A stretch of DNA of 64,000 bases. It comes from an uncultured Armatimonadota bacterium (lineage in GTDB: Bacteria; Armatimonadota; Fimbriimonadia; Fimbriimonadales; Fimbriimonadaceae). A program made the translations under genes and the position numbers. How positions within the stretch are numbered: position 1 is the stretch's first letter; each line of letters starts with the position of its first letter. Below the pieces are notes generated by a model, which did not search any database, was not told the DNA's origin, and was given only the letters and a program-made list of their open reading frames with translations. This document shows positions 46,940-57,200 of this stretch, piece by piece. Location: positions 107,839 through 171,838 of the forward strand of contig CAIYMO010000021.1 of assembly GCA_903927345.1 (NCBI GenBank). The letters are read 5' to 3'.

Positions 46940-47755
46940 TTACTTTCCGTCGATCTGCTTTTCTCGAGCCTTGATAAAGCTGGTAAGGAGTGGCAACCCT
47001 GGGTCGACCATGCCGCCGTGATCGTAGCCTTGCAGTTCCATGATCCGCACATCGGGATGGCCAACCTCTTTGAACATCCGCCAGAAATAGGCTGACTCTT
47101 CGTACCGCCCGTAGAGCTCCTTCTCGCGATCACCGCTGAGTAGGAGAATCGGAGGAGCATCCTTGCGGACGTGGAACTGAGGTGCGAATTCGTCGACAAC
47201 CGGGGTTCGTTCCCCGATCCCGCGTTCTTTGCGCATCGTGTAGTGAGTGATGGATTGACCGCTAAACGGAACCAACCCTGCAAATCCGTCAGGATCCACT
47301 CCGTACGGAAGGAGCCACTTTTTGTCGAGAACTACCATGTTCGCCAAAAATCCGCCCGCCGAGTGCCCAGAAAGGAAGAGCTTCTTCGTCGATCCACCGT
47401 AAGATTCGATGTTCTTTGCCATCCAGGCAACTGCCGCAGCTGCATCTTCGATGCACGTCTGAACCTTGACTGTTGGCGCAAGGCGATATCCGGCTCCAAT
47501 CACCGCAAATCCCTGCTTCTTGAGCCTCTCCGGAATTTCGCGATTACCCCCAGTCAGCCCCCCGCCGTGAAACCAAATCACCGTCGGAAAGTTCTTCTGG
47601 CCACGCGGATAGTAGAAGTCGAGTCGACATCTCTCGTCAATCGCACGATCGCCGTCGGCGATTCGGTAAGCGATGTCTTTCTTTAACTCGTAGGTCAACT
47701 CAGGAGTCTTTGACTGTTGGCAGGCAAGGAGTGTCAACGCAAACTGGGCAACCAC
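46940..47755 (-). CDS. Lipoprotein alpha/beta-hydrolase (esterase/lipase type)
   Basis: The 271-residue protein starts with FALTLLACQQS, a lipobox with Cys near residue 12, so it is likely a membrane-anchored lipoprotein. The hydrolase fold shows the oxyanion motif IWFHGGGLTGGN, GYRLAPTVKVQTCIEDAAAAVAWM, and the nucleophile elbow LSGHSAGGFLANM (Ser). The late acid is in PPILLLSGDREK and the His in GYDHGGMVDPG. It resembles the HSL/carbohydrate-esterase (BD-FAE-like) group that removes acyl groups from plant glycans or small esters. It is convergent with the ankyrin gene by two bases. Confidence 0.87.
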   Translation of the reverse strand: MVAQFALTLLACQQSKTPELTYELKKDIAYRIADGDRAIDERCRLDFYYPRGQKNFPTVIWFHGGGLTGGNREIPERLKKQGFAVIGAGYRLAPTVKVQTCIEDAAAAVAWMAKNIESYGGSTKKLFLSGHSAGGFLANMVVLDKKWLLPYGVDPDGFAGLVPFSGQSITHYTMRKERGIGERTPVVDEFAPQFHVRKDAPPILLLSGDREKELYGRYEESAYFWRMFKEVGHPDVRIMELQGYDHGGMVDPGLPLLTSFIKAREKQIDGK

Positions 47756-47807
47756 AATTCGCCCAGTTTAACCGAGGACGTGTCGAATTGGGATTGCCCA
47801 GCAAGAA

Positions 47808-49898
47808 TTACTTCTGATTGACGGAGTCGAGTTTAAAGATCGCTTTGGGGCCTGTTCGTTGTCCCGCAATCCGTGTTGAAACAACGTTGCCGCTCCGGCT
47901 GGTTAGCTCATAGAGCCCGAATTCGCCCTTCTCGTAACCGAAGCTCGTGCCATCGTCTTCGAACAACAGTCCTCGATGCTCGCCGTCGCCGTAACAGCGA
48001 AGGGTGACCTTTCCTAGGGCGGCACTCTTTGTTGCGTTGGTGGCACCAACGTAGGTTGGTATCGCAGAGCCTCCTCGCACATAGAGCGGAATCGTGTTAA
48101 GCGCAGGCTTCACCGTGATGCTCTGGTTCTCACCAACATATGCGCCAGTTGCGTAGTCGTACCATTTCCCCTTTGGCAGTCGCACCGTGCGGCTCGTTTC
48201 GCCAGTAAACATCGGCGCGACTAGCAGATCATCTCCAAGCAAATACTGGTCCGTTTCAGTGCCACCATCAATCAGACTCATCGGCCGCACCGGAGGAACG
48301 CCGTCATGCCAGTACTGGGCGAACGCGGTGTAAATGTAGGGCACCAACGACTCTCTGAGGAGCATCGCGTCGCGGACAGTATCCGTAACGCTGGCAAAGC
48401 TCCAAGGTTTGGTTCCGTCCGCCCATGCGTTGAGCTGAGCGATGGGCGATAGGCACGCCGACTGCATGCGTCGAGCCCACTCTTCGGGGCTGTTAGCGCT
48501 TCGGATTTCTGCGCACCAGAGTGTTCCCGCCAGGGAGCAGTTGGTGAGTGCCGTGACGTACTGTCGGTGGTTGTAGGTATCGCTATAGATCGCGAATGGG
48601 AACCGGCTGGCGGCACCGTTTGAAGCGCGAACTAAACCAAACGTTCTGCGGTTCTGCTTGCGGTACATCTCGAACAGCAACTCCTGCCACAGAACGCCGT
48701 AGATCTGCCGCATCTGAAGACCATCAGGTCCTGATCCAAACTCGGCATGGTCGGGCCAGAGCCAAACGTCAAAACCATCGACTTCGTCAATCTTGTAACC
48801 GCTGACACCGAGCGCAAGATGGTGTTTAGTGTGGAAGTCTTGGACCACACGTCGCGCAACTTTATCGAACACATCAGGCGCTGCCCCAAGCCAAACGGTG
48901 TGGGAGCCAAAACGTCCTTTCAGGATGTTGTACAACTCGCTTTCTGGCGCAACGTACGGGTTCTCCCAGAGATTGACCGAAATCCCTCGCACCGACATGT
49001 CTTTAACAAACTTGGAAGCGTCGGGGAAGCGGTCCTTGCTCCACTCCATCGAACCGGGATAGGATCGGGATTGCCAGCCGGGTTCGAGTCCGATTACATC
49101 GAGAGGGAACCCTCGCTTCTCAAACTCATTCACTTCCGCGGTAACGGCGTCTGCGGAGGCGAGCGAAGGCGTGCGATGCCAAAAGCCAAGCGCCCAGAGC
49201 GGCGGTAACGTACCCCCACCGCAGAACAGGTTATATCGGCGAAGAGCATCCATCGCCGTGGGGCCGGTCAGGACCACAACCTCAAGCCCTTGGGCTTCGA
49301 CACTTGCCTCTACCCAGTCGCTCGGTGGCTGAGCATCCCAACGGGGGTCGGTGTTGCGGTCTCGGAACTTGGGCCGTGATTTGTCATCCACGCGATTTCC
49401 GACTCCCACATAGAAGTTCGGTGTTCGGCTTGTATTCAGAAAAACGGCGTAGCCTGCACTACTAATATAGAGAGGTGTGGGAACATGCAGCCGATCGTTG
49501 CCTTCGCTGTAGTGATCTGTACGTAGGTGATAGATGCCGTTCCTGCGGTCAGTTCCCTGCATCTGTAATCCCAGTCCAAAGATCTTTTCGTTCTTTCCCA
49601 GCGGGATGTGGACAGTCGAAAAGCTCTTGGATTTAACCAATCGAACTTGATCGAGCGAAAAGGGAAGCGTTGCGTTAGGCATCGCCGACAGCCGATCATG
49701 CCGTGGCTCAGAGCGCGAAGCGCGTGTCAGCGTTGGCTGATCTGCTTTGCCGATCTGGGCAACCCAAACACCTGGTTGCACTTCACGCCAAGCGTTGAGT
49801 TTCTGCTGATTATGAGTAGCCATGACGACTCCGAGAAGAATTTGCAATTGCACCGCTCCTAAGTGCCATTTCAGGAAAGTGACTCCCCGGGCTGGCAT
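47808..49898 (-). CDS. Glycoside hydrolase family 31 (alpha-glucosidase/alpha-xylosidase type)
   Basis: The protein (about 696 residues) carries the GH31 barrel: FGLGLQMQGTDRRNGIYHLRT in the N-terminal beta-domain, GGGTLPPLWALGFWHRTPSL at the barrel start, FPLDVIGLEPGWQ, and GYKIDEVDGFD, where the catalytic nucleophile Asp is expected. AWADGTKPWSF and LVPYIYTAFAQYWHDGVPPVRPMSL follow, with a C-terminal beta-domain containing WYDYATGAYVG. It may act on alpha-xylosyl or alpha-glucosyl ends of plant polymers. Starts possible: ATG 49898, or GTG 49853 which follows a GGAG and leads into a signal-like QLQILLGVVMA. It sits 45 bases downstream of the GH78-like gene. Confidence 0.9.
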   Translation of the reverse strand: MPARGVTFLKWHLGAVQLQILLGVVMATHNQQKLNAWREVQPGVWVAQIGKADQPTLTRASRSEPRHDRLSAMPNATLPFSLDQVRLVKSKSFSTVHIPLGKNEKIFGLGLQMQGTDRRNGIYHLRTDHYSEGNDRLHVPTPLYISSAGYAVFLNTSRTPNFYVGVGNRVDDKSRPKFRDRNTDPRWDAQPPSDWVEASVEAQGLEVVVLTGPTAMDALRRYNLFCGGGTLPPLWALGFWHRTPSLASADAVTAEVNEFEKRGFPLDVIGLEPGWQSRSYPGSMEWSKDRFPDASKFVKDMSVRGISVNLWENPYVAPESELYNILKGRFGSHTVWLGAAPDVFDKVARRVVQDFHTKHHLALGVSGYKIDEVDGFDVWLWPDHAEFGSGPDGLQMRQIYGVLWQELLFEMYRKQNRRTFGLVRASNGAASRFPFAIYSDTYNHRQYVTALTNCSLAGTLWCAEIRSANSPEEWARRMQSACLSPIAQLNAWADGTKPWSFASVTDTVRDAMLLRESLVPYIYTAFAQYWHDGVPPVRPMSLIDGGTETDQYLLGDDLLVAPMFTGETSRTVRLPKGKWYDYATGAYVGENQSITVKPALNTIPLYVRGGSAIPTYVGATNATKSAALGKVTLRCYGDGEHRGLLFEDDGTSFGYEKGEFGLYELTSRSGNVVSTRIAGQRTGPKAIFKLDSVNQK

Positions 49899-49966
49899 GC
49901 GCAGTCTACCGAGTCGATTCAAATATGACTTGAATATTGTTTAGGGCCGTTGAGTCGTATGGCAAC

Positions 49967-51775
49967 TCACTTCTGGAGCTCGATCTTCACAAGACCCGAA
50001 ACTTCACGATCGAGCTTTATACGAGTACTTGACCGAGTGATGGTTACTTGCTTGCCGTTCACGAACACTCGAGACAAGTCCGCAAGCGCTGGCAGATCGA
50101 CAACTGCCATTGTCCCTTTCGGTAGCCTGAGCGTAAGGGTGAACGTGTTAGTGCGTTTCCAGTCAATCCGGATAGGACCCTCTGGTGTAGGCACTGTGCC
50201 TTTCGCAAACGAGAGGGTGCCCAGATTCGGCTTTACAGAAACCTTCTTAAACCCCGGCGCCAGAGGTTGGACTCCCAGGACATACTTGGGTAACAGGTTG
50301 GCGGGAGCGGCGCCCCACGCGTGGTTCCAGTCTTGGTTCGGCTTGTATTTCTGGTCCCACGCTTCCCATGTGATGGTGGTTCCGCTCTCAACCATGTGTT
50401 TCCAACTGCGGTCGCCGGGAGCGAGAATGAGGTCTAACGCAGCTGAGTCAAAGCCAGCTTCGAATAGACCTTCAAGAAGATATTGGGCGGCATAAACCGA
50501 GCACTTCATGCCACGATCGACCAACCAAGACGCAACGCGTTCCCGACGAGAGGCGGGCACCAAATTGAAGGCAAGAGGGAAGAGATTTGCGTGGAGGGAT
50601 TGATGCTGACTATCTGCACCGTCCTTGTAAAGCCCTGTACTGGCATCGAAAAACGTTGACTGGAATGCCGCACGTGCGTTTCGTTCCAGAGTGGCGTAGT
50701 GAGAGGCGTCGGTCTCGCGACCAAGCTCCTTCCCCATGATTGCCATGAGCCCTAGTGAACGAACATAGGAGGCGTTCACTACCGTATTTCTGGGTCCAAA
50801 TTCATATCCGTCACGTTCGCCGGTTGGCCAATCAACAATATCGGTGCGTTTGATGTTCTCCGAGGAGCTATGGACAAGCCCATCGACGCCGACACGGGCT
50901 GATTGAAGTTTGGACTTCAGCGAGTCGTAACGTGTGGCCAGCCATGCGCGATCCTGCGTTTGCATCCAGTCCGCGTACGCCATGAACACCATGTGGAAGG
51001 ACCACTCGGTGGGCCAAGTACCGTTGCTCATGAGGTGGTCAAATGTGGCTCGAGGCATCTGAACATCCGATGTCGTCGCATAGTATGAGAGCTGGTTCAG
51101 ATAAGCATCGGCTTCGTAGGGGATGCGTTCACGGTCACCATCAACGAAAAGACCTGCAAACGTCGTCGCTTTGATCGAGTATTTGCAGAGATCCCAAACT
51201 TGGTTCAGCATCGGATCGGAGCATTGGAAATCTGAGTCACGTTCGTTCCACGATTTGGCAAATGCCGAGCGTCGCTTGATCTGCGCAGTGCGGAGTTCTC
51301 CCTGCCAGCCTTCAATTTCTACCCAGCGAAAGGGAACAAGTACTCCCCACTCCTTGGGGGTGAGAATCGCAGGCGGATGTGAGCTGCTGTTGACTTCCGT
51401 ATTTCGCGCATCCGGAGGTGGGGCGATGACCTGCACCTGACCGGATCTCAATTCAGCCTTGGTAGAGGCGTATCGAACAGTTCCGGGTGGCCTTCGGTTG
51501 ATCCGGCCATCAGTCAACGACTCTCCGAAGTGAACGGTGATGTTCTGTCCGGAGCCAGAATTGGGTTTGATTGCTACATTTCCAAAGGCGACTTTGCCAA
51601 AGTCCACCAGGAACACACCCGGGCTGACCTCTTTGATGCTCACGGGTCGTTCGTCAACTAAGTGCACCTGATCACTAGGCTTCGCAAGCCGACTCTCGGC
51701 GCCGGGCTGCGACCCCTTATTCAAAGTTCCCGTTCCCAGCCCAAGCAACGTTAGAGATATTGCGATTGCCTTCAT
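49967..51775 (-). CDS. Alpha-L-rhamnosidase-like GH78 protein
   Basis: The 602-residue secreted protein starts with MKAIAISLTLLGLGTG, a signal peptide, at ATG 51775; an upstream in-frame GTG/ATG adds 32 unlikely residues. The N-terminal beta-domain (VFLVDFGKVAFGNVAI, ITVHFGESL, PFRWVEIEGWQGE) and the (alpha/alpha)6 domain (FVDGDRERIPYEADAYLNQ, EWSFHMVFMAYADWM, TITWEAWDQKYKPNQDWNHAWGAAPANLLP) match GH78. The usual DCPQRE acid motif appears as FVDGDRERIPYEAD, so activity on rhamnose is plausible but not certain. It is probably in one operon with the GH31 gene. Confidence 0.85.
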   Translation of the reverse strand: MKAIAISLTLLGLGTGTLNKGSQPGAESRLAKPSDQVHLVDERPVSIKEVSPGVFLVDFGKVAFGNVAIKPNSGSGQNITVHFGESLTDGRINRRPPGTVRYASTKAELRSGQVQVIAPPPDARNTEVNSSSHPPAILTPKEWGVLVPFRWVEIEGWQGELRTAQIKRRSAFAKSWNERDSDFQCSDPMLNQVWDLCKYSIKATTFAGLFVDGDRERIPYEADAYLNQLSYYATTSDVQMPRATFDHLMSNGTWPTEWSFHMVFMAYADWMQTQDRAWLATRYDSLKSKLQSARVGVDGLVHSSSENIKRTDIVDWPTGERDGYEFGPRNTVVNASYVRSLGLMAIMGKELGRETDASHYATLERNARAAFQSTFFDASTGLYKDGADSQHQSLHANLFPLAFNLVPASRRERVASWLVDRGMKCSVYAAQYLLEGLFEAGFDSAALDLILAPGDRSWKHMVESGTTITWEAWDQKYKPNQDWNHAWGAAPANLLPKYVLGVQPLAPGFKKVSVKPNLGTLSFAKGTVPTPEGPIRIDWKRTNTFTLTLRLPKGTMAVVDLPALADLSRVFVNGKQVTITRSSTRIKLDREVSGLVKIELQK

Positions 51776-51924
51776 TGAAACGGTCACAAGAGGATTTTGC
51801 CCAATTACTGGCTCTGACAGTCGTTCGACTTTAGTGTACAAAGTCTTTGATCCGCAAAAAACGTCGGACACTAATTACACAGGACACCTGCCCCTAAGTG
51901 AAAGAGCAGGTCAAGTTGCCTCTG

Positions 51925-53373
51925 TCAAGCGTTATTGATAATTTCGAGGATTTCTTCCGTCGAGATCCCGGCGAAGATTGGGCTCACCCGGTGGCCTGTG
52001 GCTCGCTCGATATCAGCGATGACGAATCCCCGCCTCGGGTCTTCGAGCGCAACGATAACGGTTGGCCCCACCACTTCGATTGGCAAAGCTTCCCATCTGA
52101 GCCAATCCGCTTTAGGGGCCAGGGCGAGTGCCTCTGGCGCAAACTGCATCGGAACTGGGGTGGCCGAAGTGGAGATGGACAACCTTGCTTGCCGTAGAAC
52201 CCCGATCTTTTCATCTTCGAACGAAGAGTAGCTCTTGGCTCGTTCACGAAGGTTGTGGCTTTGTTGCATGCTCCGCTTGCGGTGCATCATTGCATCCTCT
52301 TCATCGTAGTTCCGCTCTAGGTTCTCCAGCCGCTCAATCGATGCCTTGAGCCGTTCGATCACGGCGGCAACTGACGGCTCATCGCTCGATGGGTGGGAAA
52401 GTATCGAGAGCACGATGCCGCGCAGCTTCTCCTTCATCAAAAGAGCAGATTTCGGATCACGGACGCTCAACATCTCGGCCTCTGCCTCACTGGCTCGCTG
52501 AAGCAGATGCTCCAACTTAGCCTCTTCTGAGTAACCAAACTCGGTTGGAACCGCAACCACATGCGTCAACCGCTGTCCCGACGCCTTGTCCGTATACCGA
52601 ACGGTGAATTCAAGCCCCCGGACTTCGTTCAGCTGAAAGACGCGCTTCTTTGACTCTCCACCCCAGAAGTGTCCCAGCTGTTCGATTGCGCCGTTACACC
52701 TAACCGTGAGTCTCTCCAGGACGACCGAACCGGCCGAGTAGCGCTCCTGACTAAAGGCATCGGTAATCGAAGCAGTCGTGTGGGCAAAGTAGTGGGCGCC
52801 GCCTCCGGTGCGCGCCATTCCCGCCATCAGTCCCTCGTCATAGTCCCGTCCGACTCCAATCGTCGTTGTGGTCACGCCGTACTTTTCATACGACGTCTTC
52901 GCATGACGGGAAAGTTCATTCGCTTCGGTGTATCGCCCAACATTCGCCTGTCCGTCAGAGAGCAAAATCACACGCCCGCCTCGGCCAACAACCTTTGCTC
53001 CGGTTACCCAGCCACCATAGAGATCAGTGGACCCTCCAGGCTCCAAGCCTTCGACTCTCCGCGCAACGGCTTCGCTGGGAGCCTCTAGACCGCACACGAT
53101 GTTGACTGAATCGTCGTAAGTGACGACGGCTATACGATCGTCGGGACTCAGTGAGCGGATAAATTGAGCAACCGCCGCCTTCGTAATATCGAGCTTGTCG
53201 CCACCCATGGAGCCGCTTCGATCAATAACGAGGGCAACCTGCAACGGTGATCGAGGAGCGGCTCCCGCTTGCTCGGTGGCGGTAAGAGTGGCGAGCAACA
53301 AACCGAGGTTTGCATCCTGATGGGCGACGAGAGAAACTTCCAGACCAGGAAGTTTGGTGTTCGTTTGATTCAA
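51925..53373 (-). CDS. VWA-domain protein
   Basis: The 482-residue protein has a short N-terminal strand region, then a von Willebrand factor A domain with an intact MIDAS start ALVIDRSGSMGGDK (near residue 50) and ILLSDGQANVG further on. The C-terminal half has a helical segment rich in Glu/Arg (about 340-400, RLENLERNYDEEDAMMHRKR) and a short GIST-like tail. There is no signal peptide or membrane helix, unlike BatA/B proteins, so it is likely cytoplasmic. A MerR-type regulator is directly upstream with an operator-like promoter between them. The ligand is unknown. Confidence 0.85.
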   Translation of the reverse strand: MNQTNTKLPGLEVSLVAHQDANLGLLLATLTATEQAGAAPRSPLQVALVIDRSGSMGGDKLDITKAAVAQFIRSLSPDDRIAVVTYDDSVNIVCGLEAPSEAVARRVEGLEPGGSTDLYGGWVTGAKVVGRGGRVILLSDGQANVGRYTEANELSRHAKTSYEKYGVTTTTIGVGRDYDEGLMAGMARTGGGAHYFAHTTASITDAFSQERYSAGSVVLERLTVRCNGAIEQLGHFWGGESKKRVFQLNEVRGLEFTVRYTDKASGQRLTHVVAVPTEFGYSEEAKLEHLLQRASEAEAEMLSVRDPKSALLMKEKLRGIVLSILSHPSSDEPSVAAVIERLKASIERLENLERNYDEEDAMMHRKRSMQQSHNLRERAKSYSSFEDEKIGVLRQARLSISTSATPVPMQFAPEALALAPKADWLRWEALPIEVVGPTVIVALEDPRRGFVIADIERATGHRVSPIFAGISTEEILEIINNA

Positions 53374-53403
53374 TTTCTGTGTTGTCCTATGTGTCGGTCA
53401 ATG

Positions 53404-53466
53404 GGTCGACGAGTCGACCGATAACAACACTATACCGCACTACTTAACACTTGATGTCAAGTAGTG
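53404..53466 (-). promoter_or_regulatory. MerR-type promoter and operator for the VWA gene
   Basis: On the minus strand, TTGACA (53455-53460) and TATAGT (53429-53434) are separated by 20 bases, the stretched spacing that MerR-family regulators act on. Inverted repeats surround the -35: CACTACTT (53438-53445) with AAGTAGTG (53459-53466), and a perfect ACTTGA-TG-TCAAGT (53449-53462). A second palindrome, GGTCGAC-GA-GTCGACC (53404-53419), lies just downstream of the expected start site. The adjacent MerR-like gene is the obvious regulator; this is inference. Confidence 0.7.
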
Positions 53467-53468
53467 TT

Positions 53469-53975
53469 TTAAAGATTTTTCAAAATTGACTGAATCGCCG
53501 TTTGCGCCCGTGATAGTTCGTTGACAAGGTCAGCATGCTCGACCACCTCAATGACACTGTCTTCAGTGAGCTGGATGCGTCGAACCGTGCGCTGTAAGGG
53601 GACTCGGGAGGGGACTGGGATAGAGGGAAGAAGAGGGGATACCTCTTGCCTAAGTCTCCCGACCTGTTTGCGCTGATGAGTCTCGGTTTCACCCCCGTGT
53701 TCGCCCATTTGTATCCTTTCGGTGGCCTGCTCAAGCGTAAGACCGCTATCAAGCCACTGCCGAATTGCAACGATTCTGCGTAAATGTTCGACACCGTAGC
53801 GTGCAAACTTCGGTCCTCCGCTAGGCGGCGGGAGGAGGCCATTCGAGATGTAGTACCGAACAGTGCGCTCGGCAATCGCGAGCCTAGGACGATCTCTCAG
53901 AATCGCATTCGCCGCACCAACCAACTCCTCTAGAGTAAATGGCGCAAGGGGAGCGTAATCTTCGAGATTTGGCAC
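53469..53975 (-). CDS. MerR-family transcriptional regulator
   Basis: The 168-residue protein has an N-terminal winged helix-turn-helix of MerR type: FTLEELVGAANAIL, then ERTVRYYISNGLLPPPSG and ARYGVEHLRRIVAIRQWLDSGLTLEQATERI. The C-terminal half carries RTVRRIQLTEDSVIEVVEHAD and a short helix (DLVNELSRAQTAIQSILKNL), with no Cys metal site. It therefore is not a metal sensor; the effector is unknown. It lies just upstream of the VWA gene, separated by a 95-base regulatory region. Confidence 0.85.
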   Translation of the reverse strand: MPNLEDYAPLAPFTLEELVGAANAILRDRPRLAIAERTVRYYISNGLLPPPSGGPKFARYGVEHLRRIVAIRQWLDSGLTLEQATERIQMGEHGGETETHQRKQVGRLRQEVSPLLPSIPVPSRVPLQRTVRRIQLTEDSVIEVVEHADLVNELSRAQTAIQSILKNL

Positions 53976-54250
53976 GAACCGAGTTTACTCGACAGCTACG
54001 CGACAGCAGGGCGTTAGCGCTTAAAGGTTTTGTGTCGGTAGTGAGATACTCGGAATCCCACCGCGGATCTGAAACGTCGGTGGAGTGTCCTTGGCGAGTT
54101 TCGCAAATACTAATAACTTCGTTAGTTGTGATGCAATCGGGAAACCCTTCTATGAAACCACTCTAGTCGTTGTTTTTGTGTGCCACCAGATTACGCTGAA
54201 AATTCCTGACCTAGCATCCGCAGATTGTAGTCATGATCTAGAATCCAGTC

Positions 54251-57200
54251 ATGATCGCCATTTTGGAGTTGCGTCCTCTGCTTGCAGCAGGTCTGCTAGG
54301 TCTAAGCGCCTTGGCTTTTGGGGCCGACAAACAGACACAAAGAGTCAAGGTTTTCGTGCTCGCTGGACAATCCAATATGGAAGGACAGGCGGTTGTTGAC
54401 CTCACTGGCAAAGACTACAACGATGGGAAAGGAACTTTAGCCACTCTGATGTCGATCCCTGAAAAGCGACCCTTGTTCAAGCATCTCAAAAATTCCGACG
54501 GAACATGGAACGTGCGCAACGATGTCTTCGTGCGATATCAGAGGGAGAAACAGCCTCTGCTGACAGGACCGCTTGGCTTTGGATTTTCCGTTTACGGCGA
54601 CCAGCATCATTTTGGACCGGAGTATCAGCTGGGTCACGTGCTGGGTGATTATTTCAAGGAACCCGTTTTGCTGATAAAGACCGCATGGGGTGGCAAAAGC
54701 CTCTATGAAGACTTCCGTCCGCCATCTTCGGGTGGGAAAACCGGCAAATACTACAAATTGATGCTCAGCGATGTAAAAACCGCTTTGTCGAATATGGAAG
54801 CCGATTTTCCAGCATGCAAAGGACGCGGCTACGAACTTGCTGGGCTCGTTTGGTATCAAGGGTGGAACGACGGAGTTGATCCCAAGAGGGCTGTACCTGA
54901 GTATGAACAGAATCTGGTGAATTTGATTCGGGACGTCCGGAAAGAGTTCAACTCCCCAAAGCTTCCGGTGGTGGTTGGAGAGCTGACCGGCCCATGGGTA
55001 AAGGCTGAAGGGGCCTGGGATATGTTGCGTAAGGCTCAAGAGAACGCGGTTGAGCGTTATGAAGTTGACGGAAACGCGCTGTTCGTGCCAACACACGACT
55101 TTGTTCGAGAGGCCGAGGATTCCCCAAACCCAACCCATGGTCATCATGAATTTGGCAATGCCGAAACCATTTTCCTTGTTGGAGATGCGTTGGGCAAAGG
55201 AATGGTAAGCCTTTTAGAAAACCTCAAAGCACCCATGATCAAAGACTATGGTCTCAAACCATATGTTCGCCTGTCAAAGGACCTTCCACATTCGGAGAAT
55301 AAACCTTGGAAGCTTGTCTGTACGATGCCAACTAATTGCCACTTTCAGATGTGGATGGAATTGGAATCTGAGGCAGGTAAGCAAGTTCTTCTGAACTCCT
55401 CAAACCCGTTGGTGCAATATCTTACAAAGACGGAATCCTACACGACAATTGCGGGATCTCAAACTACGGAAGCAAAGAATTGGCTCAGCGGAGAAGGTGC
55501 GATCTACACTATTCCAGCTGGCGTTACTGTCAAAGCCGTGAAGTATCGAGAGACCGGATTTGACACTACGTTTGCAGGTTCATTTGAATGCAACGATAGG
55601 GATTTCAACGTGCTTTGGACAAAAGCCGCCCGAACCGCATATGTATGCATGCGGGACCACTTCTATGACTGCCCAGATCGGGAACGGGTCGGATTTTGGG
55701 GGGATGGAACCCCAGAACTGGATCAATGCTTTTACGTGTTTGATACAAAGGCTCACCGACTGGCGAAAGACCTTGTGCTCAGAAAGCTTCAGCCCAAGTT
55801 CTATCCGGGACAGCATCTAGAGTTTTTGGGTGAATACGGACTGTGGTTTTACTACATGCATACCGGGGACTTGGATTCGATTCGGGCGGTCTACGACCAA
55901 ACAAAAGTCTTTCTCTTCGAAACCTATAAATTTGGCAACAAGGGTACGTGGTTCGATTGGGGCAAGGAAAACAAAGACACGGCGGTGATCGAGACCTGTT
56001 TCTACTACAACTGTATGGAAACCCTGCTCAAAATGGCGAAGGTAACTGGACACAATGCGGATGTACCCCTAATCGAAAAGAAGCTGCAGGATATCAAGGC
56101 GACCTTTGATCAGAAGTTTTGGAAGGGAGGCTACTACATGTCTAGCCAGGTGAGTGAACCGGATGACCGCGCCAATGCGATGGCGGTCAATGCGGGATTA
56201 GCCGACAAAAAGAAGTGGGAAGCGATTTACACGAATGTCCTCGCCAAGAAAACCTATTCAAGTTGCTTCTTTGACAGATGGGTGTTCGAGGCCCTTTGCA
56301 AGATAGGAAGGCCAGAGGCCGCCTTGATGCGAATGGCGACTCGGTATAAAACCATGATTCCAGCCAGCATCACAACGCTTTGGGAGCATTATGATCGCTG
56401 GTGGGCTTCCCACATTGATGCCTTTGACGAAGGCTCTTCGTTGAACCACGGTTGGAATCCGCCCGCTTTGATTCTGTCAAAAACGATCACTGGAGTCGAG
56501 CCGACTCTTCCGGGTTGGACTGAGTTTCAAGTCTTACCTAAAGTAGCGTTTTTGAATTCAATCAAGATGACGGTTCCGACAGTCAAGGGCAAAGTTCGCG
56601 TTGAAATCAACAAGTCTGCTTCCCAGTTTTCTTTGCGGGTAACGGTTCCAATCGGAAGCTCAGCCGTGTTGGGTGTCCCAATTGGTTCTTTTACGAACTT
56701 GCAGTCCGTTGCTCTCCAGGGACGCGAAGTCTGGAGGTCTGGTCTCACGGGGGAAATTAGCGGAGCAACATATGTTGACGACAAGAACGGCTATGTGAAG
56801 TTCAAAGTTGAACCTGGTGTGTGGACATTGGTTGGTCGGGGTTTAGTGGAGATGGATTCGCCGAAGCCGTTGCCGGTCGCCAAGCGAAAGGAAATTGAAC
56901 TCGAAAAGCGAGGATGGAGCACGTCGGCTTCAGTCCCTGATTCGACATTCTTGTTCAGTGGTGACAATATTCCAATTGATGTTTCCGCGGAAAACGCGAC
57001 CGATGGGGATGTCTGGAATGGTTGGCGAGATATGACCAAAACACAGTATCCAGGGCAGTGGTTTCAAGTGGATATGAAGTCAAACCAGTCGTTCGATAAG
57101 ATTGTGCTGGATAACACGTGGGCCCTGTGGGATTCGCCGCAAATGTATGAGGTGAGAGTGTCCAGTGATGGGATCAAGTGGAGCGAAGTAATTGCCTCTG

